Assembly: GCF_938036805.1 (NCBI RefSeq)
Contig: NZ_CALHWC010000228.1
Coordinates: 1 to 17,180, forward strand
Direction of reading: 5' to 3'
Length of the DNA: 17,180 bases
Source of the DNA: an uncultured Streptococcus sp.
GTDB taxonomy: Bacteria; Bacillota; Bacilli; Lactobacillales; Streptococcaceae
Of the stretch, positions 1 to 7,702 are shown piece by piece (position 1 is the first letter of the stretch; each line of letters begins with the position of its first letter). The notes below the pieces were generated by a model, which saw only the letters and a program-made list of their open reading frames with translations, was not told the origin of the DNA and ran no database searches. A program made the position numbers and the translations under genes.

Positions 1-620
1 AAATCGAAGAAATCTTTGAATGGACCAACACTAACCCCTACCTACAAAGAAAAGCTGAAATTATCAATGAAATCTACCTCAATGGTAGCCCACTTGAAAA
101 GAAAGTTGCCAGCGTCTTCCTTGAAACCTTCCTCTTCTACTCTGGTTTCTTTACTCCCCTCTACTATCTTGGTAACAACAAGTTGGCCAACGTTGCGGAA
201 ATCATCAAACTGATCATCCGTGATGAATCGGTTCACGGAACTTATATTGGTTACAAATTCCAACTTGGTTTTAATGAATTGCCTGAAGAAGAGCAAGAAA
301 AACTCAAAGAATGGATGTACGACCTGCTCTACACCCTCTACGAAAATGAAGAAGGCTATACAGAAAGCCTCTATGACGGTGTTGGTTGGACCGAAGAAGT
401 CAAAACCTTCCTTCGCTACAATGCCAATAAGGCTCTCATGAACCTCGGACAAGATCCCCTCTTCCCAGATTCAGCAGATGATGTCAATCCAATTGTCATG
501 AACGGAATTTCAACAGGAACATCCAACCACGACTTCTTCTCTCAAGTCGGAAATGGTTACCTTCTTGGTGAAGTTGAAGCCATGCAAGATGATGACTATA
601 ATTACGGTTTAACCAAATAA
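1..620 (+). CDS. nrdF: Class Ib ribonucleoside-diphosphate reductase beta subunit (3' part)
   Basis: This is the radical-bearing small subunit of the aerobic class Ib ribonucleotide reductase, which works with NrdE to make deoxyribonucleotides in the cytoplasm. The reading frame enters from the left edge (first whole codon at base 3) and gives about 205 residues, against roughly 320 for the family, so about a third is missing at the N-terminus, including the radical tyrosine. Two metal-ligand segments are visible: FLETFLFYSGFF, whose Glu matches a metal ligand of NrdF, and RDESVHGTYIGYK, which supplies a Glu and a His ligand. The C-terminal tail is acidic, as expected for the region that docks on NrdE. 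It is the only plus-strand gene here and is convergent with phoH, sharing a terminator. The family assignment is very secure; choosing NrdF over NrdB rests on the motif wording and the streptococcal context. Confidence 0.95.
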   Translation, partial: IEEIFEWTNTNPYLQRKAEIINEIYLNGSPLEKKVASVFLETFLFYSGFFTPLYYLGNNKLANVAEIIKLIIRDESVHGTYIGYKFQLGFNELPEEEQEKLKEWMYDLLYTLYENEEGYTESLYDGVGWTEEVKTFLRYNANKALMNLGQDPLFPDSADDVNPIVMNGISTGTSNHDFFSQVGNGYLLGEVEAMQDDDYNYGLTK

Positions 621-634
621 TGTGAAAACACTAG

Positions 635-672
635 AAAACGACTAACTTGATGAATAAGTTAGTCGTTTTTTT
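635..672. terminator. Bidirectional intrinsic terminator between nrdF and phoH
   Basis: A perfect 14-bp inverted repeat (635-648 with 656-669) has a 7-base loop. It runs into T residues on the plus strand (666-672) and into four U residues on the minus strand. It lies 14 bases after the nrdF stop and just past the phoH stop, so it can end both convergent transcripts. Confidence 0.93.
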
Positions 673-673
673 A

Positions 674-1672
674 TCAGCTAGTGCTTTCGTCCTCAGCTAT
701 TTCACTATCCTCTTTCTTAGGAGCCGGCGGTTCATAGGCACGGATAATCTGCGCCACCACTGGATGACGAACCACATCCTTAGCTGAGAAATGGACAAAA
801 TCAATCTGGGAGATGTTCTTTAATTTCTCTTGAGCATCAATGAGGCCGGACTTAACATTGCGAGGCAGGTCAATCTGGCTAATGTCTCCATTGACAATCA
901 TCTTGGACTGAAAGCCCAGCCGTGTCAGAAACATCTTCATCTGCATGATGGTGGTATTCTGAGCCTCATCCAGAATCACAAAGGCATCATCCAGCGTCCG
1001 CCCCCGCATATAGGCTAGGGGTGCAATCTCAATGATTTCTCGCTCCATAAGGCGTGTCGTCTGGTCCTTGCCCAAAATCTGATACAGGGCATCATAGACC
1101 GGTCGCAGATATGGATCCACCTTTTCCTTAAGGTCACCAGGCAGAAAGCCCAAACTCTCACCAGCTTCCACAGCTGGCCGTGTCAGAATGATTCGCTTAA
1201 CCTGCCCACGTTTGAGAGCTGTCACCGCCAAAGTCACCGCCAGAAAGGTCTTCCCTGTTCCGGCTGGACCGATACCAAAGACAATATCATGATTTTTAAC
1301 ACTGTCCACATAGATTTTTTGACCAAGTGTCTTGACCCGAATTGGCTTGCCATAGCTATCCTTGATAATCTCTTCTTCGTAAAGAGCTACAAACTTATCA
1401 ATTTCATCATTTTTGACCATGGTAATGGCTGTTACCACATCGGGCGTACCGACTGTCATGCCACGATTGACCAAGACCAAGAGAGCCTGAATGACCTGTC
1501 GAGTCTCCTCGCAGGCAGCCTCCGTACCCAAAATCTGCACAATCTCGGTTCGGGCATGGATGGTTACCTTCAATTCCTGCTCCATCAAGCGCAGATGACG
1601 TTCATTAGAGCCAAAGAGATGAAAGGCATCATCTGGATGACCCAGTTTTAATTCTACTGAATGTTCCTGCAA
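674..1672 (-). CDS. phoH: PhoH family ATPase
   Basis: This is a cytoplasmic P-loop ATPase of the PhoH/PhoL family, generally linked to RNA metabolism; the exact substrate in streptococci is not established. The 332-residue product has a small N-terminal nucleic-acid-binding-like region, then a Walker A GPAGTGKT at about 135-142, a Walker B VILDEAQNTT at about 232-241, and the family motif GDISQIDLP at about 262-270. The C-terminal tail is acidic. The start is TTG: an AGAGG ribosome site lies 8 bases upstream and the N-terminus (QEHSVELKL) looks like the family, so TTG is preferred over an internal ATG. It has its own promoter in the gap after yozE and ends at the terminator shared with nrdF. 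The family call is firm; the physiological role is not readable from sequence. Confidence 0.93.
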   Translation of the reverse strand: MQEHSVELKLGHPDDAFHLFGSNERHLRLMEQELKVTIHARTEIVQILGTEAACEETRQVIQALLVLVNRGMTVGTPDVVTAITMVKNDEIDKFVALYEEEIIKDSYGKPIRVKTLGQKIYVDSVKNHDIVFGIGPAGTGKTFLAVTLAVTALKRGQVKRIILTRPAVEAGESLGFLPGDLKEKVDPYLRPVYDALYQILGKDQTTRLMEREIIEIAPLAYMRGRTLDDAFVILDEAQNTTIMQMKMFLTRLGFQSKMIVNGDISQIDLPRNVKSGLIDAQEKLKNISQIDFVHFSAKDVVRHPVVAQIIRAYEPPAPKKEDSEIAEDESTS

Positions 1673-1716
1673 ACAAAGAACCTCTCTATTTTAAAATTTT
1701 TGAATGAATTACCTTT

Positions 1717-1745
1717 ATTATATCAAAGCAAGCAGAAAATGACTA
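1717..1745 (-). promoter_or_regulatory. Promoter for phoH
   Basis: On the minus strand there is a consensus -10 TATAAT (1717-1722) preceded by TGA, making it extended, with a -35-like TAGTCA (1740-1745) 17 bases upstream. It lies in the 91-base gap between yozE and phoH, so phoH can be transcribed apart from cvfB-yozE. The rest of the gap shows nothing else clear. Confidence 0.75.
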
Positions 1746-1763
1746 TCCCTAGCCATTATCCAC

Positions 1764-1979
1764 TTAATGGGCCTGATACTCTTCCCAAATAGCATCAAAC
1801 TCCCCCAAGTTAAAGGAAAAATTTGCATGCTCCTCCAGAAAACGGCTGACCTCATCAAAATCATCCGTGTGCTTGGGAAAGGCCGTATCCTGAAATGCCA
1901 AATCCGCCAAAATAGCTTTGGGCTTATTACTTTTAGGATTGCGCTCCGTCATCAGCCAGCTGTAAAAAGATTTTCTCAT
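1764..1979 (-). CDS. YozE family protein (UPF0346), SAM-like fold
   Basis: This small 71-residue protein belongs to the YozE/UPF0346 family found across Firmicutes, which has no known biochemical function. The start [10 protein letters not shown] and the acidic, aromatic-rich remainder ([19 protein letters not shown]) match the family and its usual length of about 70 residues. No signal peptide or membrane segment is visible. The ATG follows the cvfB stop with no intervening base (TAA then ATG), and its ribosome site (GGAG, 9 bases upstream) lies inside the last codons of cvfB, so translation is probably coupled to cvfB. Family confident; function unknown. Confidence 0.88.
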   Translation of the reverse strand: MRKSFYSWLMTERNPKSNKPKAILADLAFQDTAFPKHTDDFDEVSRFLEEHANFSFNLGEFDAIWEEYQAH

Positions 1980-2834
1980 TTAAACCAACTCCGTTCCAGT
2001 CGGATCTTGCTTGATTTTACCAGCTTTCATCAGCCCACCCAGAGCTTTTTTAAACTGGCCTTTGGAAATGCCAAAGGTAGCCTTAATGTCGTCTGGTGAA
2101 GATTTATCGTTCAAAGTCATGAAGCCGCCATTGCTCTCCAGATAGGTCAGGATCATCTGGGCATCGTTTTCCAGCATTTCAAAGGAGCGAGGCTTGAGGG
2201 AGAGGTTAAGGGTGCGGTCTACTTCACGGAAGCCAATTACTCGTGCATCCAAGACCTGCCCCAGACGTGGCTCTGCATAACGCTCGCTTGGATGGATAAA
2301 GCCCAGCATATTATTCTCTGGCAGGTAGACAAAGGTACCAGAAAGCTTGAGGCGATAAACGATGGCTGGCCAATTTTGATTCTGCATGTTATTGTAGGCA
2401 GGACGAGCCAAGCGCTGGAAGTCCTCCTGATAGGCCAGCTGTCCCCAGATGCGGTCTTTCTTATCCACATCCAGACGAATATAGAGGCGGTCGCCCTTTT
2501 TTGGCCAGAGTTCCTTGATTTCTGGCAAGATGTCTAGTGACACCACGATTTGCTTATCTGGCAGACCGGTATCGACAAAGACGCCCAGATCCTTGCGAAC
2601 CTCCGTCACTGTTCCCCAACCAAACTGTTCTTGGGTCGCTGTGACTTCAAGAGTCGTTAGGCGAAGCTTCTGCTTCATATCGCTGTAAGCAAAGCCCTTG
2701 ACAGATTGACCGAGCTCATGCGGTCCCTCTTCCTTAGAAAGCGCATAAGTCTGTCCGTCCTTCTGAACAAAGTAAAACCGATCGTTTTCATCTGTAATAA
2801 TCCCCACGATGAAGCTAGCAAGATTTGTATTCAT
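1980..2834 (-). CDS. cvfB: CvfB family S1-domain RNA-binding protein
   Basis: A 284-residue member of the CvfB (conserved virulence factor B) family, cytoplasmic proteins built of S1-type RNA-binding domains plus a C-terminal winged helix. Visible parts are an N-terminal OB-like region (1-65), an S1 domain starting near GWGTVTEVRKDLGVFVDTG (about 72-135), a second S1-like domain (about 153-215, with GFIHPSE), and a winged-helix region from about 222 to the end (DDIKATFGISKGQFKKALGGL). In Staphylococcus aureus, CvfB affects virulence gene expression; that role is inferred, not shown, for streptococci. The ATG is preceded by AGGA 4 bases upstream, a slightly tight spacing. It lies downstream of frr beyond a terminator and abuts yozE. 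Confidence 0.9.
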   Translation of the reverse strand: MNTNLASFIVGIITDENDRFYFVQKDGQTYALSKEEGPHELGQSVKGFAYSDMKQKLRLTTLEVTATQEQFGWGTVTEVRKDLGVFVDTGLPDKQIVVSLDILPEIKELWPKKGDRLYIRLDVDKKDRIWGQLAYQEDFQRLARPAYNNMQNQNWPAIVYRLKLSGTFVYLPENNMLGFIHPSERYAEPRLGQVLDARVIGFREVDRTLNLSLKPRSFEMLENDAQMILTYLESNGGFMTLNDKSSPDDIKATFGISKGQFKKALGGLMKAGKIKQDPTGTELV

Positions 2835-2849
2835 ATAGTCCTATTTCTA

Positions 2850-2872
2850 CCTTGCTTCTTCAAATCGCAAGG
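2850..2872 (-). other. Small hairpin in the cvfB leader
   Basis: CCTTGC and GCAAGG form a 6-bp inverted repeat with an 11-base loop, ending about 15 bases before the cvfB ATG on the minus strand. It has no U-run, so it is not a terminator. It lies between the frr terminator and the ribosome site and could shape cvfB translation, but it is short enough to arise by chance. Confidence 0.35.
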
Positions 2873-2883
2873 ATTTTAATGTT

Positions 2884-2918
2884 AAAACAACTCAGTCAGC
2901 CAAAGCCAACTGAGTTTT
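2884..2918 (-). terminator. Terminator after frr
   Basis: An 8-bp perfect stem (2889-2896 with 2909-2916), extendable to 12 bp by two wobble pairs around a TTTG loop, is followed on the minus strand by a short U-run (GTTTT). It is the likely end of the pyrH-frr transcript. The U-run is short, so some read-through into cvfB is plausible. Confidence 0.75.
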
Positions 2919-2933
2919 GATTCTGCTAAAATA

Positions 2934-3491
2934 TTAAACTTCTAGAAGTTCTTTTTCCTTATTCGCTGTCATATCATCGATATGCTTCACTGCATCATCA
3001 GTGACCTTTTGAATATCCTTTTCAAGAATCTTCAATTCATCTTCAGTGATTTCCTTAGCTTTTTCCTGCTTCTTAGCTTCGTCCATCGCGTCGCGGCGGA
3101 TGTTACGAATCGCAACCTTAGCATTTTCACCGACTTTTTTCACTTCTTTAGCCAATTCACGACGAGTTTCCTCTGTCAGAGCTGGAATAACCAAACGAAT
3201 GACAGATCCGTCGCTAGATGGTGTGATACCTAAGTCAGAGGCATTGATCGCACGCTCGATATCCTTGATAGAAGACTTGTCAAAAGGTGTCACTAAAAGA
3301 ACACGCGCTTCTGGAATTGTGATAGAAGAGAGTTGGTTAAGCGGTGTCTCTACTCCATAGTATTCCACATGGATACGATCCAAAAGGCTAGCATTAGCGC
3401 GACCTGCACGGATGCTACCAAATTCACGCGCCAAGCTTTGGTGCGACTGGGTCATTCTTTCTTTTGCTTTTTCTACAATTGCATTTGCCAT
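2934..3491 (-). CDS. frr: Ribosome recycling factor
   Basis: RRF, with EF-G, splits post-termination ribosomes so that they can start again. The product is 185 residues, the normal length, and the whole chain fits the two-domain L-shaped protein: an N-terminal helix, the conserved segment [15 protein letters not shown] (about 26-40) whose arginines contact the ribosome, a central small domain, and a long C-terminal helical segment ([21 protein letters not shown] through [20 protein letters not shown]). An AGGAG ribosome site lies 9 bases before the ATG. It begins 18 bases after pyrH, the usual pyrH-frr pairing, and ends at a terminator. Confidence 0.98.
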   Translation of the reverse strand: MANAIVEKAKERMTQSHQSLAREFGSIRAGRANASLLDRIHVEYYGVETPLNQLSSITIPEARVLLVTPFDKSSIKDIERAINASDLGITPSSDGSVIRLVIPALTEETRRELAKEVKKVGENAKVAIRNIRRDAMDEAKKQEKAKEITEDELKILEKDIQKVTDDAVKHIDDMTANKEKELLEV

Positions 3492-3509
3492 TTTCTTTTC
3501 TCCTGATTT

Positions 3510-4235
3510 TTATAAATTATTTGAGACAGTTGTCCCGATTTGCTCGCCAAAGACTACTCGTTTGATATTGCCAGGTTCATTCATATTGAAGACGACTAGG
3601 TCAATATCATTGTCCATAGAAAGGGTAGAAGCAGTCGAGTCCATGATACGCAAACCTTTGTTGATGACGTCACGGTGGGTCAATTCATCAAACTTAACAG
3701 CCGTTTTATCCTTGTTTGGATCGGCATTGTAGACCCCATCCACACCATTTTTAGCCATGAGGATAGCATCTGCCTCAATTTCCGCAGCCCGCAGAGCAGC
3801 AGTCGTATCTGTTGAGAAATATGGTGAACCAATACCAGCACCGAAAATAACGATCCGACCTTTTTCCAAGTGACGAAGAGCACGTCCACGAATATAAGGC
3901 TCAGCTACCTGCTGCATCGCAATTGCGGTTTGAACGCGAGTGTCAACGCCCACTTGTTGCAGAGAATCTGCCATTACAAGTGCATTCATGACTGTCCCCA
4001 ACATGCCAGTATAGTCCGCTTGAACGCGATCCATGCCTGCTTCTGCTGCTGGCTCGCCTCGCCAAAGATTACCACCACCGATAACCAAAGCAATTTGAAT
4101 GCCCAGTTCATGGACTTCCTTGATTTCTTCAGCCATTTTTTGAACAGTGGCGATATTGATACCTACACCTTTTTCGCCAGCCAAAGCTTCTCCAGATAGT
4201 TTAATCAAAATACGCTTATATTTAGGTTCTACCAT
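3510..4235 (-). CDS. pyrH: UMP kinase
   Basis: PyrH phosphorylates UMP to UDP with ATP in the pyrimidine pathway and is cytoplasmic and hexameric in bacteria. The 241-residue product is full length for the amino-acid-kinase fold. Visible motifs are KLSGEAL (12-18), the phosphate-binding GGGNLWRG (53-60), the UMP-site stretch ADYTGMLGT (73-81), [20 protein letters not shown] (131-150), and [13 protein letters not shown] (161-173) for ATP. A strong ribosome site (AAGGAG) precedes the ATG, and an extended -10 promoter lies about 30 bases upstream. It is the first gene of a short unit with frr. Confidence 0.98.
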   Translation of the reverse strand: MVEPKYKRILIKLSGEALAGEKGVGINIATVQKMAEEIKEVHELGIQIALVIGGGNLWRGEPAAEAGMDRVQADYTGMLGTVMNALVMADSLQQVGVDTRVQTAIAMQQVAEPYIRGRALRHLEKGRIVIFGAGIGSPYFSTDTTAALRAAEIEADAILMAKNGVDGVYNADPNKDKTAVKFDELTHRDVINKGLRIMDSTASTLSMDNDIDLVVFNMNEPGNIKRVVFGEQIGTTVSNNL

Positions 4236-4262
4236 TTTTCTACTCCTTGTTTTATCTGTACT

Positions 4263-4273
4263 ATTTTACCATA
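4263..4273 (-). promoter_or_regulatory. Extended -10 promoter for pyrH-frr
   Basis: The minus strand reads TATGG then TAAAAT, an extended -10 with TGn. No good -35 lies 17 bases upstream, which is common when the TGn extension is present. The predicted leader is only about 20 bases. Confidence 0.65.
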
Positions 4274-4323
4274 AATTCCACTTTTTACCTAGCCCTATTA
4301 TTCAAAATATTAAATTAAAATAC

Positions 4324-4359
4324 AAAAAGAAAACTTCACCAGATGACTCCAGTGAAGTT
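4324..4359 (-). terminator. Terminator of the ABC exporter operon
   Basis: A stem of 8 perfect pairs (4332-4339 with 4352-4359), extendable to 12 bp around a GTCA loop, is followed on the minus strand by a U-rich stretch (complement of 4324-4331). It starts a few bases after the permease stop. Confidence 0.92.
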
Positions 4360-4364
4360 GTGAT

Positions 4365-5579
4365 TTATTTGTATTTTAAAGCACGTTTGAAGGTTTTCCA
4401 AGCTCCCAAATCATCCGTCTGCAAGACAAGACTGGAGTAGATTCGCCCGATGAAAACTGTCATCATAACCGCAAAAGCAACTGTAATACTTAGAGAAATC
4501 CAAGCTTCCAAGCTGGTCGCATAACCATTGATAGCTCGAAAAGGCATGAAAAAGGTTGAGATGAAAGGAAGATAGGAACCAACCTTCAAAATCACATTAT
4601 CTCCTGCTGTCCCTAAAGCTGAAACTCCCATGAAGCCGACTAAAATCAACATGATAACTGGCGAAAGGACTTTTCCTGTATCTTCTGGTCGAGCCACCAT
4701 GGAGCCAAGAAAGGCCGACAAAACGACATACATAAAGATGCTAACAGCTACAAAAGCTAGGGTATTCAAAGACACAGCTTCTCCGATATACTGCTGAATG
4801 GCCGGATTGCTCTTCAAGACTTGAGATACAAGTGGAATCCTGTCCGCAAAGAGAAAGGCTGCCAGTCCACCAAGAACATAAATACCTAGATGGCTAAGAA
4901 TCACCGCAAAAATCCCAATCATACGGGCATAGAAATAATCCGTCGCCTTAATACTGGAGAAGATGACTTCCATGATTTTTGTGCCCTTTTCACTGGCCAC
5001 ATCTTGGGCAGTAACGCTGGCATAAGTAATCAAAATCATATAGAGCAGGAAGCCCAGCCCTATTGCAGCAAAGGTCTGAACCATCTTCTTACTTTCTTTA
5101 TTTTCATCAATTTTTTCTTCAAACTGGACTGTCCGCGCAAGAATCTGACTCTGCTCAGCTGATAAATTGGCCTGAGCCAAGTTTAAAGCCTGCTGGACCT
5201 GAATAAGGGAATTGGACAGAGCCATTTTCGTTGCAGCGTTCATGCTGGTTTCTGCATAGTAGGTGGCAGAGAGCTGTCCGTCTTTTTCCTCAATCGTCAG
5301 ATAGCCTGCGATTTTCTTATCTTTTACAGCCTGCTTGGCTGCTGCTTCATCTTTGTACTGAAAACTCAGCTGATCTTCAGCTCTTAACACTTCTCTGACA
5401 GAATCAAGCTGGGTTAGCACTGCCACCTTTTTTGAAGAGGCCATAGAGCTCCCCTGCAGATAACCAATCCCCAAGCTCAACCCAAGAAAGAGAAATGGAG
5501 ACAAGACCATAAAGACAAAACTCCAAGATTTGACATGACGCAGGTAGGTTTCTTTGATTACGATTAACATTTGTTTCAT
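4365..5579 (-). CDS. ABC-2 type exporter permease (NatB/YhaP-like)
   Basis: This 404-residue membrane protein is the permease partner of the ATPase encoded just upstream. Layout: one membrane segment near 20-42, a large extracytoplasmic domain (about 45-165, with an SSKKVAVL beginning typical of the family), then a cluster of about five membrane segments (near 170-190, 218-245, 270-295, 305-325, 358-380). The cytoplasmic stretch SEKGTKIMEVIFSS (196-209) is the hallmark of the ABC-2/NatB family, where it probably couples to the ATPase. It resembles B. subtilis NatB and YhaP, but the substrate (sodium, a peptide or a drug) cannot be told. Its ATG overlaps the ATPase stop (ATGA), implying coupled translation. 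Confidence 0.85.
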   Translation of the reverse strand: MKQMLIVIKETYLRHVKSWSFVFMVLSPFLFLGLSLGIGYLQGSSMASSKKVAVLTQLDSVREVLRAEDQLSFQYKDEAAAKQAVKDKKIAGYLTIEEKDGQLSATYYAETSMNAATKMALSNSLIQVQQALNLAQANLSAEQSQILARTVQFEEKIDENKESKKMVQTFAAIGLGFLLYMILITYASVTAQDVASEKGTKIMEVIFSSIKATDYFYARMIGIFAVILSHLGIYVLGGLAAFLFADRIPLVSQVLKSNPAIQQYIGEAVSLNTLAFVAVSIFMYVVLSAFLGSMVARPEDTGKVLSPVIMLILVGFMGVSALGTAGDNVILKVGSYLPFISTFFMPFRAINGYATSLEAWISLSITVAFAVMMTVFIGRIYSSLVLQTDDLGAWKTFKRALKYK

Positions 5580-6469
5580 ACTTCCACCCCTGATTCTAAT
5601 TTGAAAATTTCATCAATTGTCGGTGCCTGCTGGTCAAAAGTTGCCACATAGCTTCCCTGAGTCAAGCGATCAAACAATTCAGGACCAGCTGTTTCGTCAT
5701 CCAAAATCAATTTCCAGATACCTTGCTTGGTCTGCGTCGCCTTAACAACATGGGGCAGGGCTTCTAATTCAGCCTGAGACAAGTCACTTGAAACGAAAAG
5801 ACGAGTCTTGCCATATTGGTTGCGGACTGCCTGCACATCCCCATTGAGAACCACTTGCCCGTCACGAATCATTAAGACATCATCACACAGCTCTTCCACA
5901 TTTGTCATGACATGATCCGAGAAGATAATCGTCGCTCCGCGCTTTTTCTCTTCAATAATGACTTCTTTCAGGATTTCAGTATTGACAGGATCCAGACCGC
6001 TGAAAGGCTCATCTAAAATAATCAAGTCTGGCTCATGCAGGAGCGTGATAATCAGCTGAACCTTTTGCTGGTTCCCCTTAGACAAGCTCTTGATTTTGTC
6101 GGTTAATTTTCCCTTGACCTGAAGCTTTTCCATCCATTGGGGCAGTTTTTCTTTGACAACAGCTGTCGGCACACCCTTTAGATTTGCCAGATAGCGCACT
6201 TGTTCAAAGACCGTCAGCTTGGGCATCAGGCTTCTTTCCTCAGGCAGATAGCCAATCCTGCTATAGGTCTCCTGCTCAATCGCCTGCCCCTCGAAACGAA
6301 TCTCTCCACTATAGTCTAGGAAGCGCAAAATACTGTGAAAAATCGTTGTTTTCCCAGCACCGTTTTTCCCAATTAAACCAAGGATATGCCCCGGCTGGGC
6401 TTCAAAATCAATACCGAACAAGACTTGCTTTTGCCCAAAACTTTTTTCTAGTTTTTCTACATGAAGCAT
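5576..6469 (-). CDS. ABC exporter ATP-binding protein (NatA/YhaQ-like)
   Basis: A 297-residue cytoplasmic ATPase that powers the ABC-2 permease downstream. Motifs in order: Walker A GKNGAGKT (34-41), signature LSKGNQQK (129-136), Walker B LIILDEP (149-155), the D-loop SGLD, and the switch histidine in SDH (184-186). After about residue 220 there is an extra domain of roughly 75 residues (TRLFVSSDLSQAELEAL...) that resembles the C-terminal domain of YhaQ-like ATPases. An AGGAGG ribosome site precedes the ATG and a good promoter lies upstream, so this starts a two-gene operon. Substrate unknown. Confidence 0.9.
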   Translation of the reverse strand: MLHVEKLEKSFGQKQVLFGIDFEAQPGHILGLIGKNGAGKTTIFHSILRFLDYSGEIRFEGQAIEQETYSRIGYLPEERSLMPKLTVFEQVRYLANLKGVPTAVVKEKLPQWMEKLQVKGKLTDKIKSLSKGNQQKVQLIITLLHEPDLIILDEPFSGLDPVNTEILKEVIIEEKKRGATIIFSDHVMTNVEELCDDVLMIRDGQVVLNGDVQAVRNQYGKTRLFVSSDLSQAELEALPHVVKATQTKQGIWKLILDDETAGPELFDRLTQGSYVATFDQQAPTIDEIFKLESGVEV

Positions 6470-6498
6470 ACGAAACCTCCTATTATGATACTAAGATT

Positions 6499-6527
6499 AT
6501 TATACTACTTTGAAAGCAGTTTTTCAT
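6499..6527 (-). promoter_or_regulatory. Promoter of the ABC exporter operon
   Basis: A consensus -10 TATAAT (6499-6504) has a 4-of-6 -35 ATGAAA (6522-6527) 17 bases upstream on the minus strand. It lies 30 bases before the ATPase ATG, after the corA terminator. Confidence 0.7.
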
Positions 6528-6605
6528 CTTTTTGTCCTACTATACAAGAAATTTTCTCTCTATTTTTCATAAATAGAATAAGAAATCCGCTCCAGCTAAT
6601 ACCAC

Positions 6606-6631
6606 AAAAAATGAGGCTCGAAAACCTCATT
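6606..6631 (-). terminator. Terminator after corA
   Basis: A 7-bp perfect stem (AATGAGG/CCTCATT, 6610-6616 with 6625-6631) with an 8-base loop is followed by a run of U residues on the minus strand. It lies 18 bases past the corA stop. Confidence 0.9.
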
Positions 6632-6648
6632 CATTCAATGTATTTTAT

Positions 6649-7560
6649 TCATCGCTCTTTATTGACCACCCAGTTGAGGAGCTTGGTCAGAAGAGTCCAG
6701 AGAACAAAGCTAATGATGATAATATAAAGCCAAGCATTTTTATCATCTGACAAAGGCAGGGGTACATTCATACCGAAGAAGCCAGTGATGACTGCTAGGA
6801 CTGCCAGAAGAACCAAAATAATAGTCAAGACAGTCAAATTATCATTCAGATTGTTGTTCAGGATGTTATTGTAGGAGCCCGAAAGCTGGCTAAGAACCTG
6901 AGCAATCAAATCCGTCATTGAAACCAGCTGACGTGCCTCAATCATGGCATCTTCAAACTGCTCGGTTTCTAGTTCATCAAAGCCACGATAAACAGCATGG
7001 CTCTTGATATGCTCTAAAAGTATACTATTTTGCTTGGATGCCGCTACTAGGTAGACCATGGAGGTTTCTAAGTCCGAGAGGGCAAACAGATGCTTTTTGG
7101 TGGTCTTCTGACGCAAAAGTCTGTTTAGCTCATCCTTTCGCTTGTCCATCTGCTCAATGACCGGATAATAGGAATTGGAAATCAACTCTAGACTGGCAAA
7201 AAGAAACTTATAGACTGACACAGGCTCATGATGCTCCGTGTAGGCCTTCATGATATCAACCACATAGGCATTGTCTTGATTGCTGATGGTGATGAGACGA
7301 TCCTGCTGAACCACAAAAGTCATCGGAATGGTCTCATAGTAGTCCTTCTCTGTCGCTAAATTCAGCACATTATAGATGAAAAGAACCGTTCCATTCTCAC
7401 GATTGTAGTCCATGTGAGCTCGCTCGTTTTTATCCAGCGCATACTCGATAGTTTCAAGGTCGATATTATAATCCTGATAAATCTGTCCATTCTTTTTAAC
7501 ATCATCTGAGTCAATGTTGATCCAGATAGATTGGTCTTTTAGTTTTCTTTCCAGAAACAT
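6649..7560 (-). CDS. corA: CorA family magnesium transporter
   Basis: CorA-type channels import Mg2+ (and Co2+ or related ions) across the membrane as pentamers. The 303-residue product has the expected layout: an alpha/beta cytoplasmic domain (1 to about 130), long helices (about 130-240) forming the stalk, a first membrane helix (about 241-262) ending in the defining GMN motif (263-265, in FFGMNVPLP), and a second membrane helix (about 276-298) with a short basic tail (NKER). An AAAGGAG ribosome site lies 6 bases before the ATG. The preceding 288-base gap has three hairpins and a short reading frame overlapping this start, and no clear own promoter, so corA may be read from the prfC promoter. 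Some members of the wider 2-TM-GxN family carry other metals, so the ion is inferred. Confidence 0.93.
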   Translation of the reverse strand: MFLERKLKDQSIWINIDSDDVKKNGQIYQDYNIDLETIEYALDKNERAHMDYNRENGTVLFIYNVLNLATEKDYYETIPMTFVVQQDRLITISNQDNAYVVDIMKAYTEHHEPVSVYKFLFASLELISNSYYPVIEQMDKRKDELNRLLRQKTTKKHLFALSDLETSMVYLVAASKQNSILLEHIKSHAVYRGFDELETEQFEDAMIEARQLVSMTDLIAQVLSQLSGSYNNILNNNLNDNLTVLTIILVLLAVLAVITGFFGMNVPLPLSDDKNAWLYIIIISFVLWTLLTKLLNWVVNKER

Positions 7561-7628
7561 AGAACTCCTTTCTGCGATCTAGAATGATTGTCTAATAGTT
7601 CATACATAATGCCCACACTTAGCCCCAT
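7539..7628 (-). CDS. Candidate 29-residue leader ORF overlapping the corA start
   Basis: On the minus strand an ATG (7626-7628) preceded by AGGAG at 8 bases opens a 29-codon frame beginning MGLSVGIMYELLDN and ending in WKEN before TAA. It runs across the corA ribosome site and overlaps the first 22 bases of corA in another frame. The same frame is open upstream without a start back to a TAG at 7704-7706, adding 25 codons that also read like protein (NNIDLFGYCQDIGALA). It may be a leader peptide controlling corA, the tail of a decayed gene, or chance. I do not recognise a family. Confidence 0.35.
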   Translation of the reverse strand: MGLSVGIMYELLDNHSRSQKGVLCFWKEN

Positions 7629-7702
7629 AGCCAAAGCTCCTATATCCTGACAATAACCAAACAAATCGATATTATTTTCTAAACATAAGTGTAAGGCAGG
7701 TA

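Noticed and set aside
42..452. A 136-codon open frame antisense to nrdF
   Set aside because: It mirrors the real nrdF codons, has no ribosome site and matches no family I know; it is a shadow of the coding strand.
6531..6600. A second promoter (TATAGT) upstream of the ABC exporter promoter
   Set aside because: No -35-like hexamer at a workable distance and no TGn extension.
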